Shown: piece after piece, positions 6,328-13,632 of the stretch
How positions within the stretch are numbered: position 1 is the first letter of the stretch
Layout of the letters: the number at the start of each line of letters is the position of its first letter
Source of the DNA: CAZCWX01 sp964502465
GTDB lineage: Bacteria > Desulfobacterota > Binatia > Bin18
Length of the DNA stretch: 13,632 bases
Reading direction: 5' to 3'
NCBI GenBank assembly: GCA_964502465.1
Contig: CAZCWX010000022.1
Coordinates: forward strand, 1 to 13,632
Translations under genes and position numbers: made by a program
The notes under the pieces: model-generated
The model's database searches: none
Told to the model about the DNA's origin: nothing
What the model saw: the letters and a program-made list of their open reading frames with translations, nothing else

Positions 6328-6975
6328 CTACGCCGAGTGGCGCCGCCTGGTTTCGTCTACGCCTGTGCGGTCCTTGTCTACAGTACTCACGGGCTGTTCC
6401 TCGTCTTGCTGATTCAACCACAACAACCCACGAGAGAGATATTGCCAGCCGGACACAATGGTCGCACCCCCGGTCAGGAGTACAGCCGCATTCCACAAGA
6501 GCGGGAATCGCCAAGCGGGATCGTGTAAAGAGACGAGGGTTAATGTCACGGTCAGCAGCTGGAAGAATGTACACGTCTTCCCAACAAAAGTTGGCCGAAC
6601 CGTAATAGAGTGACCAGTCATAAAAAACAATACTGCGAACCCAATCAAGATCAGCACGTCTCGGCTGATGACGAGGATTGTCAACCAGCGCGGAATGAAT
6701 CCCAAAAAAGCGAGAATGAGAAATGCACTTACCAGCAGGAGCTTATCCGCAAGCGGGTCGATATAGGCCCCGAACGCCGTATGCGAATTCGTCAGCCGGG
6801 CAAGAGCCCCATCAAGGGAGTCGGTGGCTCCGGCCACGACGAACACGAGCAAGGCTTCACTGTAACGTCCGTCCGTCAGCAGAATAAGGAAGAGCGGGAT
6901 CGCACCGATACGCAGCAAGGTAATCAGATTTGGTGCATTCAGAATGGAGGAAGAACTCACGCGAACCTCTGCCAT
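6328..6975 (-). CDS. pgsA: CDP-alcohol phosphatidyltransferase, probably phosphatidylglycerophosphate synthase
   Basis: A 215-residue integral-membrane enzyme. The CDP-alcohol phosphatidyltransferase signature is complete: D52xxD55G56xxA59R60, then eight residues, G69xxxD73xxxD77 (DSLDGALAR...GAYIDPLAD). These aspartates bind the metal and the CDP-diacylglycerol. NAPNLITLLRI near the start and RPTFVGKTCTFFQLLTV at about 127-143 resemble PgsA, which joins glycerol-3-phosphate to CDP-diacylglycerol on the way to phosphatidylglycerol. Six or so membrane segments are visible. A cardiolipin-synthase-type member of the same fold is the main alternative. The hydrophilic tail after about residue 188 looks like a nonconserved extension. 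ATG at 6975 lies 6 bp after the hflX stop, and AAAGGA spans that gap, so the two genes are probably cotranscribed. Confidence 0.87.
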   Translation of the reverse strand: MAEVRVSSSSILNAPNLITLLRIGAIPLFLILLTDGRYSEALLVFVVAGATDSLDGALARLTNSHTAFGAYIDPLADKLLLVSAFLILAFLGFIPRWLTILVISRDVLILIGFAVLFFMTGHSITVRPTFVGKTCTFFQLLTVTLTLVSLHDPAWRFPLLWNAAVLLTGGATIVSGWQYLSRGLLWLNQQDEEQPVSTVDKDRTGVDETRRRHSA

Positions 6976-6981
6976 TTTCCT

Positions 6982-8376
6982 TTACTGATCGTTGATATCC
7001 TTCACCGCAAGCAACTTCCGTAACTGTCCAGCCACTTTGTGAGATACCAAAGCTGTCACCTGGACTCCTGACTCAGAGTATTCCTCTCCTAACACTGTGC
7101 CGTGACTATGCAACCAAGCCACAACCCGACGTTCTCCCAGAGGGAGATCGAGGTGTACCGTCTCGCGTTCGCGTAGCAAACGACGCTCGATTGCCCCGAG
7201 CATGGCGTCCAGTCCCTTGCCAGTGAGCGCGGAAATCCCAAACCTCGACTCCTGTTCGTTGGCACCATCCTGCTCGACGCCAGCACGTTCCCAAGGCCAC
7301 AGTTGGTCATCCGCAGCTTTCTCAGTTGGCAAGCGATCAAGCTTATTAAAAACAAGGAGCGTTGGTTTGTCCCCAGCGCCGATTTCCTCAAGCACCTGCT
7401 CAACAACGGCTTGCTGTTCTGCCCAGCGTGGATGAGTGGCATCGATGACATGGAGCAGAAAATCTGCCGTACGCACCTCTTCAAGCGTACTCTTAAAGGC
7501 ATCGATTAACTGGTGCGGCAGCTTGTTGATAAAGCCCACAGTGTCGATCAACATCACCGGCTCTCCATCTGGGAGATCGAGGCGGCGGCTCGTCGGGTCA
7601 AGCGTGGCGAAGAGTTGGTCTTCTACCAGCACTCCAGCATGCGTGAGGGTATTCATCAGCGTCGATTTCCCAGCATTGGTGTACCCCACCAACGCGAGGC
7701 AAGGGAAAGGGACGCGAGCCCGTTCATGCCGTTGCAGCGCGCGCGTGCGCTCAACATCGTGCAAGCGGCGACGCAAGGTCGAGATGCGCTCGCGAATACG
7801 GCGACGATCAACCTCCAATTGCGTTTCACCAGGTCCCCGCGTACCGACCCCACCGCCCAAGCGCGAGAGGTGTGTCCACTGACGAGTGAGGCGCGGGCGC
7901 AGATACTCGAGTTGAGCGAGTTCGACCTGCAGTTTCCCAGCCAGGCTATGCGCTCGTTGCGCAAAGATATCAAGAATCAACTGACTACGGTCGATGACCT
8001 TGAGACCCAGCGTTTTTTCCAGATTGCGTTGCTGCGCAGGCGATAGATCGTCATCAAAAATGACTGCTCTGGCATCAGCCTCCACACACTGGTCTTTTAC
8101 TGCAGTCACCTTCCCAGTCCCGATAAAGGTGGCTGGATGGACGCCTTCGCGCAAAGATTGTACCACTCTCCCCACAACCTCAAGACCTGCGGTCTCACTG
8201 AGGCGCGCCAGTTCATCGAGCGATTCTTCTAAACGAAAAGAGACAGAATTCGCAGACCAGTGTGTGTGGTGGGCAGGCCATTCTGCACCAACCAGCACGA
8301 CACGCTCAGGTCCCGGTACTGGCCTGTACACAGGCGATAGCAGATGCGAATCAGTGGGTACTTGCTCTCGGCGCAT
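6982..8376 (-). CDS. hflX: GTPase HflX (ribosome-associated)
   Basis: A 464-residue HflX, a GTPase of the Obg-HflX superfamily that binds the large ribosomal subunit and rescues or splits stalled ribosomes. The N-terminal HflX domain has TFIGTGKV and VIFDDDLSPAQQRNLE. A linker follows with GGGVGTRGPGETQLE at about 174-188. The G domain has G1 GYTNAGKST (231-239), G3 DTVGF (278-282), G4 NKLD (344-347) and G5 ISAL. The C-terminal domain is short. All nucleotide-binding motifs are intact and length is normal for the family (about 420-500). ATG at 8376 is preferred. It follows GGATAGGTTGT, a modest ribosome site, and an in-frame TTG at 8403 has none. It sits 100 bp downstream of dnaE and 6 bp upstream of the pgsA-type gene. 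The usual hfq partner is absent. Confidence 0.97.
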   Translation of the reverse strand: MRREQVPTDSHLLSPVYRPVPGPERVVLVGAEWPAHHTHWSANSVSFRLEESLDELARLSETAGLEVVGRVVQSLREGVHPATFIGTGKVTAVKDQCVEADARAVIFDDDLSPAQQRNLEKTLGLKVIDRSQLILDIFAQRAHSLAGKLQVELAQLEYLRPRLTRQWTHLSRLGGGVGTRGPGETQLEVDRRRIRERISTLRRRLHDVERTRALQRHERARVPFPCLALVGYTNAGKSTLMNTLTHAGVLVEDQLFATLDPTSRRLDLPDGEPVMLIDTVGFINKLPHQLIDAFKSTLEEVRTADFLLHVIDATHPRWAEQQAVVEQVLEEIGAGDKPTLLVFNKLDRLPTEKAADDQLWPWERAGVEQDGANEQESRFGISALTGKGLDAMLGAIERRLLRERETVHLDLPLGERRVVAWLHSHGTVLGEEYSESGVQVTALVSHKVAGQLRKLLAVKDINDQ

Positions 8377-8476
8377 ACAACCTATCCACTCCCCTCTCTG
8401 CAACGAGAAGGGAGAAAGGGGCTTCAGACTGACAGTCTACCCTGTTGAGTCCAGTACGAACAAGAGCCGCCCGGTT

Positions 8477-11400
8477 CTAGCGAAACGAGGCAACTCCGCT
8501 ACCAAACAACCGCTCGATTGCCGTCACCATTGATCGGCTCGGAGTCACATTGAGGGCCTGTGGTAACGCAATCACTGTTTCGCTGTAGTTTGGACGTAAG
8601 AGGTGAAGAAAGGCCTGACACTGTCCTTGATGCTGGGTGAGAACAGCGCGCAACGCGACCAGATCTTCCTTCGTCGTCACATCGGCCGGTACTTGGATAT
8701 GTACCTGCCGGACCTCTGTTGTTGCCACCGACTCTAACGGCACAATCTCGTCGGCAATAATTTGGCATCGCTCCTCGTCTACATCGAGCGTGCCACTGAG
8801 GCAGACCGGCAAGTCTGAATGAATGGTCGCCTCGTGCTGCCGGTACGCTTCAGGCCAGACAATCACCTCGACGACGCCGTCTTTGTCCTCAAGCGTCAAG
8901 GTTGCGTACCGATCCCCCTTTTTATTGTTTTTGAGTTTTAGTGAATGGATGACCCCAGCAAGACGGACGCGTTCTTGATGAGCACGATTCTTCAAATCAT
9001 CGGTCGAAAGCGAGACTACGCCAAACAAACGACCGACAAATTTGTCGAGCGGATGACCAGTAATGAAGAACCCCAGGGTCTCGCGCTCGTAGCGTAATTT
9101 ATCGACATCTGACCACTCGGCGAGAGACGGAAGCTCTGGATGATGAGTCCCATTCTTGCTCGCAGCGCTGGCAAAGAGTCCTAATTGGTTGCTATTTGCC
9201 GCCCCATTAGCCTGCTGGTCGGCCCAACGCATGGCATCTTCAAGCCCGACCATCAATTGTGCACGTGGGGCGTTGAGCGAATCCAAAGCGCCACACTTGA
9301 CCAAACTTTCCAGCACGCGTTTGTTGACCTGTGAGCCACGTACACGACGACAAAAGTCATACAGATCAGTAAATGGTCCATCTTGCCGCGCGGCTTGCAT
9401 CACTTCGATCGCTTTTGATCCGACTCCTTTGAGCGCACCCAAACCGAACCGAATCGTCTCTCCACTCACAGTAAATCCCTCATCGCTTTCATTGACATCT
9501 GGCGGCAGCACGGGAATACTACGCAGCCGACACTCAGCGATGTTTTTATAGGTTTTGTTCGTATCGCCCATCTCGAGACTCATCAACCCGGCCATAAACT
9601 CCTGAGGATAATGGGCCTTCAGATAGGCGGTCTGATACGAGATGAACGCATAGGACGCAGCATGTGACTTGTTAAATCCGTATGCGGCAAAGGTTTCCAT
9701 CTGATCGAAGATTTCTCCTGCGAGCTTGTCGGATACCCGCTGTTTTGTTGCGCCCTTGAGAAAGCGGGCACGCTCTTCCTGCATGACCTCTTTCTTTTTC
9801 TTCCCCATAGCCCGCCGCAGGTTATCGGCATCTTCCAGGGAGTAGCCAGCCAGCACTTGGGCAATTTGCATCACCTGTTCCTGGTAGATCGTCACGCCAT
9901 ACGTTTCCTTCAGGACTGGCTCGAGCAGGGGATGCGGGTAGGTAATCGGCTCCTTCCCATGTTTGCGCCGGATGAACTGCTCAGCCGCACCACTATCTAA
10001 CGGTCCCGGACGGAAGAGGGCAATCACCGCAAAGACGTCTTCGAAGCAACTTGGTTTTAGTTGGGTAATCAGCTTACGGATGCCGCTGCCTTCCATCTGG
10101 AAGATTCCGACGGTATCTCCCCGTGACAACCCCTGGTAGGTGAGACGGTCATCAAGCGGCAGCATGCTGAGGTCGATCTCCCGGCCACGGCTCTTGCAGA
10201 TGCGTTTCACCACATCCTCAAGCAAGGTCAGCGTTTTGAGCCCAAGAAAGTCAAACTTGATCAAGCCGATCGTATCAACATCTGGACCAGCATACTGCGT
10301 CAGAATGTTTCCATCTTTATCCACAAACAGGGGAAGGTGCTCAACCAGTGGCGCGGGAGAAATGACGATACCGGCTGCATGCTTGGACGCGTGACGGAGC
10401 AGACCTTCAAGCTTGAGGGCATAATCAAACAGCTTTTTTTCTCGTTCCCCACGTTCGCGGACCTCACGCAACCGCGGTTCCATCTCTAAAGCCGCTTCTA
10501 GGGGAAAATCTTTTCCTTGTTTGGGAGCCGGGTAGAGTTTGGCGAGACGATCAGTATCACCGTAGGAAAACTCCAGCACTCGCCCGACGTCTTTGATGGC
10601 CTGCTTGCCTTTAAGGGTGCCAAAGGTGATGATCTGCGCGACTTTATCGGCGCCATACTTTTCTTTGATGTAGCGAATGACTTCGTCTCGCCGTTCGAAG
10701 CAGAAGTCTACATCGATGTCTGGCATACTCTTACGACCAGGATTCAGAAAGCGTTCAAAGAGCAACTGGTAGCAAATGGGATCGACGTCAGTGATCTTCA
10801 GGGCGTAGGCAACCAAACTCCCTGCAGCCGAACCTCGACCGGGACCGACCGGGATGCCTTTGGACTTGGCGTAACCGATGAAATCGGCCACGATCAGGAA
10901 ATAGCCCGCAAACCCCATTTCCTCGATGACTCGGAGTTCGAACTCCAGGCGCTCGCGATAGGTTTGTTCTTGTTCTGCACTGAGATCAGCTCCCCCTGCG
11001 CGGATCTGCCTCAAGCGAGCGTCAAGCCCGGCACGAGCGGATTTCTCCAAGCACTCTTCCAAGGACTCACCCTCTGGAGGGGCGAAGACCGGAAATTGAA
11101 AGTTACCGAATGACAACTCCAGATTGCAACGCGATGCCACTTCCAGCGTGTTTGCCACCGCTTCCGGGCAATGGGAGAACGCCGCAGCCATCTCTGCTGG
11201 CGATTTGACATACAGTTGATTCGTACCGAAGCGCCAGCGCTTCTCATCAGACCAGACCTTGCCACTCTGAACGCAGAGGAGCACTTCGTGTGCCTCGGCA
11301 TCCTCAGCCTTGAGGTAGTGGCAGTCATTCGTCGCCACCAGCGGCAGCGAAAGATCTTTTGCCAGTTCGATCAACGCTGGGTTGATCCGCTCCTGTTCGG

Positions 11401-11950
11401 GGAGGTGGTTATCCTGCACCTCGATGTAAAAGCGGTCGTCAAAGATGGCTGCATACTCAGCCGCCACCTCGCGCGCCAGTTCATCCCGCCCGGTCAACAT
11501 CGCCCGCGCGAGTTCGCCACTCAGGCAGCCAGAAAGCGCAAGAATCCCTTTGTTACACTCGCGTAAGAGTTCCTTGTCTACTCGTGGCTTACGGTAGAAC
11601 CCCTCAGTAAAGCCAGCCGTCACCAGGCGGCAGAGGTTGCGGTATCCTTCCAGATTCATGGCGAGCAGGATCAGGTGAAAATTCCCACCGTGTTCATAAT
11701 CGTCTGCCCCCAGCGCGCTGCGGTCAAAGCGGCTCTTGGGCGCGACGTACATCTCACAGCCAATGATCGGCTTGATCCCCTGCTGCGCCGCAGTGCGGTA
11801 GAACTCGATCGCCCCAAACATGTTACCATGATCGGTCATCGCTACCGCTGGCATACCGTAGGACTGCACCTGCGGCATCAGGTTTTTAATCTTGTTCGCG
11901 CCGTCCAAAAGGCTGAATTGTGTATGGAGATGAAGATGCACAAACCCCAT
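8477..11950 (-). CDS. dnaE: DNA polymerase III subunit alpha
   Basis: The 1157-residue replicative polymerase, full length for DnaE1 (E. coli 1160). An N-terminal PHP domain (HLHLHTQFSLLDG, MTDHGNMFG, GCEMYVAP, ATNDCHYL) keeps the His, Asp and Glu metal ligands that E. coli DnaE has partly lost. The palm has GPGRGSAAGSLVAY (369-382) and MPDIDVDF with catalytic Asp411 and Asp413; the third catalytic aspartate is Asp567 in KFDFLGL. Finger motifs include ALFRPGPL, YQEQVMQIAQ, RRAMGKKK and GFNKSHAASYA. A helix-hairpin-helix region (GLGALKGVG) is followed by an OB fold (about residues 985-1040) and a C-terminal clamp-loader-binding region. ATG at 11950 has a strong ribosome site. It lies 183 bp downstream of guaA with repeat-bearing DNA between, so it may have its own promoter. 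No frameshift or intein is seen. Confidence 0.98.
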   Translation of the reverse strand: MGFVHLHLHTQFSLLDGANKIKNLMPQVQSYGMPAVAMTDHGNMFGAIEFYRTAAQQGIKPIIGCEMYVAPKSRFDRSALGADDYEHGGNFHLILLAMNLEGYRNLCRLVTAGFTEGFYRKPRVDKELLRECNKGILALSGCLSGELARAMLTGRDELAREVAAEYAAIFDDRFYIEVQDNHLPEQERINPALIELAKDLSLPLVATNDCHYLKAEDAEAHEVLLCVQSGKVWSDEKRWRFGTNQLYVKSPAEMAAAFSHCPEAVANTLEVASRCNLELSFGNFQFPVFAPPEGESLEECLEKSARAGLDARLRQIRAGGADLSAEQEQTYRERLEFELRVIEEMGFAGYFLIVADFIGYAKSKGIPVGPGRGSAAGSLVAYALKITDVDPICYQLLFERFLNPGRKSMPDIDVDFCFERRDEVIRYIKEKYGADKVAQIITFGTLKGKQAIKDVGRVLEFSYGDTDRLAKLYPAPKQGKDFPLEAALEMEPRLREVRERGEREKKLFDYALKLEGLLRHASKHAAGIVISPAPLVEHLPLFVDKDGNILTQYAGPDVDTIGLIKFDFLGLKTLTLLEDVVKRICKSRGREIDLSMLPLDDRLTYQGLSRGDTVGIFQMEGSGIRKLITQLKPSCFEDVFAVIALFRPGPLDSGAAEQFIRRKHGKEPITYPHPLLEPVLKETYGVTIYQEQVMQIAQVLAGYSLEDADNLRRAMGKKKKEVMQEERARFLKGATKQRVSDKLAGEIFDQMETFAAYGFNKSHAASYAFISYQTAYLKAHYPQEFMAGLMSLEMGDTNKTYKNIAECRLRSIPVLPPDVNESDEGFTVSGETIRFGLGALKGVGSKAIEVMQAARQDGPFTDLYDFCRRVRGSQVNKRVLESLVKCGALDSLNAPRAQLMVGLEDAMRWADQQANGAANSNQLGLFASAASKNGTHHPELPSLAEWSDVDKLRYERETLGFFITGHPLDKFVGRLFGVVSLSTDDLKNRAHQERVRLAGVIHSLKLKNNKKGDRYATLTLEDKDGVVEVIVWPEAYRQHEATIHSDLPVCLSGTLDVDEERCQIIADEIVPLESVATTEVRQVHIQVPADVTTKEDLVALRAVLTQHQGQCQAFLHLLRPNYSETVIALPQALNVTPSRSMVTAIERLFGSGVASFR

Positions 11951-11956
11951 CGTCTA

Positions 11957-11963
11957 CCTCCCC
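11957..11963 (-). promoter_or_regulatory. Ribosome binding site of dnaE
   Basis: Minus-strand GGGGAGG lies 6 bases before ATG 11950. It is one of the better Shine-Dalgarno matches in the window and fixes the dnaE start. Confidence 0.6.
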
Positions 11964-11987
11964 TCTTTCGTCTTCACGTATTCGCTC

Positions 11988-12008
11988 TCAGCTTTCAGCT
12001 ATCAGAGC
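11988..12008. repeat. Decayed heptanucleotide array, unit TCAGCTA
   Basis: The units TCAGCTT, TCAGCTA, TCAGAGC have TTCGCTC before them as a poorer copy. The unit is the same family as the array at 3981-4015 read on the opposite strand (AGCTGAT). It lies in the guaA-dnaE spacer, about 40 bp from the dnaE start. Confidence 0.55.
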
Positions 12009-12032
12009 TGAGCAAACAGGAATAACAAAGAT

Positions 12033-12046
12033 TGAGTCCTGAGTCA
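12033..12046. repeat. Two heptanucleotide units, TGAGTCC / TGAGTCA
   Basis: Two adjacent 7-bp units are followed by a pyrimidine-rich stretch to about 12105 that looks like further decayed heptamers of TTCCTCA type. The whole guaA-dnaE spacer (11951-12133) shows no gene. It ends in AGCTGTATGCCG, 11 of 12 bases identical to 4009-4020 in the HMG-CoA reductase spacer. Confidence 0.4.
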
Positions 12047-12133
12047 TGCTTCGTACCTTTTCCTCTCATACTCGTTCCTCAATCCGTATCGCTTCGTCCT
12101 CTCTTAGTTGACAGCTGTATGCCGATTGTTTTC

Positions 12134-13632
12134 TTATTCCCATTCAATCGTTGCTGGAGGCTTGGAGGAAATATCGTATACGACGCGATTCACACCTCTC
12201 ACTTCGTTCACGATCCGGTTCGACAGCCGACCCAGGAGATCGTATGGCAGTTGTGCCCAGTCCGCGGTCATACCATCGACACTCTCAACCGCACGAATCG
12301 CAATCACGTCTTCATACGTGCGCGCGTCCCCCATTACTCCGACTGTTTGGACTGGGAGAAGGACAGCAAACGCCTGCCAGACGCGATCGTACAAACCAGC
12401 GGCTCGCACTTCTTCTTCAACCAGCGCATCAGCCGCGCGCACAATCGCCAGCCGTTCTGCGTCAATCGCGCCAATGACGCGAATAGCGAGACCAGGACCA
12501 GGAAACGGGTGACGACCAACGATTGCGTGAGGCAGTCCCAGTAGCCGACCAAGAGCACGGACTTCATCTTTGAACAATTCTCGCAGCGGCTCAAGTAACT
12601 CCAGGCGCATCCGTTCCGGTAAACCACCGACGTTATGATGGCTCTTGATGGTAGCCGACGGCCCTTTGAACGACACCGATTCGATCACATCAGGATAGAG
12701 CGTGCCCTGCGCAAGGAACTGTACCCGAGGGAGAGTCGCAGCCACTTCCTCGAAGACCTCAATAAACGTATGACCGATAATACGCCGCTTCTGTTCCGGG
12801 TCCTCAACACCGGCAAGGTTGTGGAGAAACCGTGCCGAAGCATTGACACACTGGAGGTTCAGACCAAGCCCAGAAAAAATCGCGGCGACCTTTTCGGCTT
12901 CACCCTGACGCAAAAGGCCATTATCGACAAAGACACAGGTCAAGCGCTCACCAATCGCCCGATGGATGAGCAATGCGACAACCGCCGAGTCGACGCCCCC
13001 ACTGAGACCGCAGACAACGTGATGATCCCCCACCCGCTCACGGATCTGCTGCGTTTCGCGCTCGATAAACCCTTCCATCGTCCATGAGGGTTCGCAGTGA
13101 CACACACGAAACAGGAAGTTCTGCAAAATGTCTGAGCCGCGGTCCGTGTGTACGACCTCAGGATGAAACTGCAAACCAAAGAAGCGCCCAGATTGGTCAC
13201 GGCAGGCAGCAATGGGAGAATTCGTTGAGTGGGCGAGTACGCGCCACCCCACGGGCAAGGACTCCATTTTATCTCCGTGACTCATCCACCCGCGCGTTCG
13301 ACTACCAGATTGAAATCCAGCAAAAAGGTCTGCGTTCTCATCGACGATCACTTCCGCTGAACCGAATTCGCGCCTTTCTGCTTTTGCCACGACGCCGCCG
13401 GCCAGTTGGTGGAGGACGTTCATACCGTAACAGATGCCCAGGAACGGGACTGGCATCTCCAGCACCCGCGCGTCAAGCATCGGCGACCCTTCCTCATACA
13501 CACTTGCCGGTCCGCCCGAAAGGATGATCCCTTCGGGATGTAGTTGTCGGATACGATCGTGAGGGACGTTATACGGGTGAATCTCGCAATACACGTGGGC
13601 TTCACGTACTCGCCGGGCGATGAGCTGTGTAT
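12134..13632 (-). CDS. guaA: GMP synthase (glutamine-hydrolysing), N-terminus outside window
   Basis: This enzyme converts XMP to GMP with glutamine and ATP, the last step of guanine nucleotide synthesis. About 498 codons are visible, and about a dozen N-terminal residues lie past the window edge. The first complete codons read TQLIARRVREAHVYCEIHP, which fits just after the family's DFGSQ start. The class I glutamine amidotransferase domain has the nucleophile Cys in LGICYGMN (usually GMQ) and the His-Glu pair in LQFHPE. The ATP-pyrophosphatase domain has the P-loop-like GLSGGVDSA and FVDNGLLR. The C-terminal dimerisation domain has HHNVGGLPE, GRHPFPGPGLAIR and the typical end RVVYDISSKPPATIEWE. 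The gene appears intact. Its promoter and any guanine-responsive leader would lie to the right of the window. Confidence 0.97.
   Translation of the reverse strand, partial: TQLIARRVREAHVYCEIHPYNVPHDRIRQLHPEGIILSGGPASVYEEGSPMLDARVLEMPVPFLGICYGMNVLHQLAGGVVAKAERREFGSAEVIVDENADLFAGFQSGSRTRGWMSHGDKMESLPVGWRVLAHSTNSPIAACRDQSGRFFGLQFHPEVVHTDRGSDILQNFLFRVCHCEPSWTMEGFIERETQQIRERVGDHHVVCGLSGGVDSAVVALLIHRAIGERLTCVFVDNGLLRQGEAEKVAAIFSGLGLNLQCVNASARFLHNLAGVEDPEQKRRIIGHTFIEVFEEVAATLPRVQFLAQGTLYPDVIESVSFKGPSATIKSHHNVGGLPERMRLELLEPLRELFKDEVRALGRLLGLPHAIVGRHPFPGPGLAIRVIGAIDAERLAIVRAADALVEEEVRAAGLYDRVWQAFAVLLPVQTVGVMGDARTYEDVIAIRAVESVDGMTADWAQLPYDLLGRLSNRIVNEVRGVNRVVYDISSKPPATIEWE

Noticed and set aside
8377..8403. 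TTG at 8403 as start of hflX
   Set aside because: No ribosome site precedes it. The added residues (QRGEWIGC) are the translated ribosome-site region of the ATG at 8376.
8426..8438. AGACT-GAC-AGTCT hairpin in the dnaE-hflX spacer as a terminator
   Set aside because: The stem is 5 bp with no T-run, too weak to call.
11951..12133. Riboswitch or small RNA between guaA and dnaE
   Set aside because: I found no conserved purine-riboswitch core or stable long stem. The content is explained by decayed heptamers and a pyrimidine-rich stretch.

Overview
The window carries bacterial chromosome of moderate G+C. Eight genes on the minus strand face one broken gene remnant on the plus strand. Housekeeping proteins (GuaA, DnaE, HflX, a PgsA-type enzyme) lie beside accessory ones (HMG-CoA reductase, a ferritin-like diiron protein, a DAGK-family lipid kinase, a hybrid histidine kinase). 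The cyclase/TPR remnant, the translated 'PSTQHLTPST' linker and short heptamer arrays between genes recall large-genome deltaproteobacterial or Tectomicrobia/Entotheonella-like bacteria. That placement is an impression from protein style and was not tested.

Layout, left to right. 1-655 (+): a decayed, probably chimeric gene, with the end of a class III cyclase domain and a membrane helix joined across a heptamer array to the last TPR segment of another protein type, then frameshifted. 656-816: gene-free space between convergent genes. 817-2832 (-): membrane-bound hybrid histidine kinase with its own receiver domain. 2833-3019: spacer holding part of a small coding-like reading frame that runs into the kinase start. 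3020-3907 (-): lipid kinase. 3908-4023: spacer almost filled by two inverted heptamer arrays. 4024-5361 (-): HMG-CoA reductase, overlapping by 4 bp the diiron protein at 5358-6122 (-). 6123-6327: spacer with no recognised gene. 6328-6975 (-): CDP-alcohol phosphatidyltransferase, 6 bp after hflX at 6982-8376 (-). 8477-11950 (-): dnaE. 11951-12133: spacer with decayed heptamers. 12134-13632 (-): guaA, cut by the window edge.

Transcription of the eight intact genes runs right to left. hflX-pgsA and diiron-HMGR are the two tight pairs. PgsA makes or uses phospholipid headgroups, HMG-CoA reductase makes mevalonate, and the lipid kinase phosphorylates a lipid. The segment from 3020 to 6975 is therefore a lipid/isoprenoid neighbourhood, with a putative diiron oxidase translationally coupled to the reductase. 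That coupled pair is the best candidate here for an undescribed function. No tRNA, rRNA, CRISPR array, insertion sequence or phage gene was recognised.
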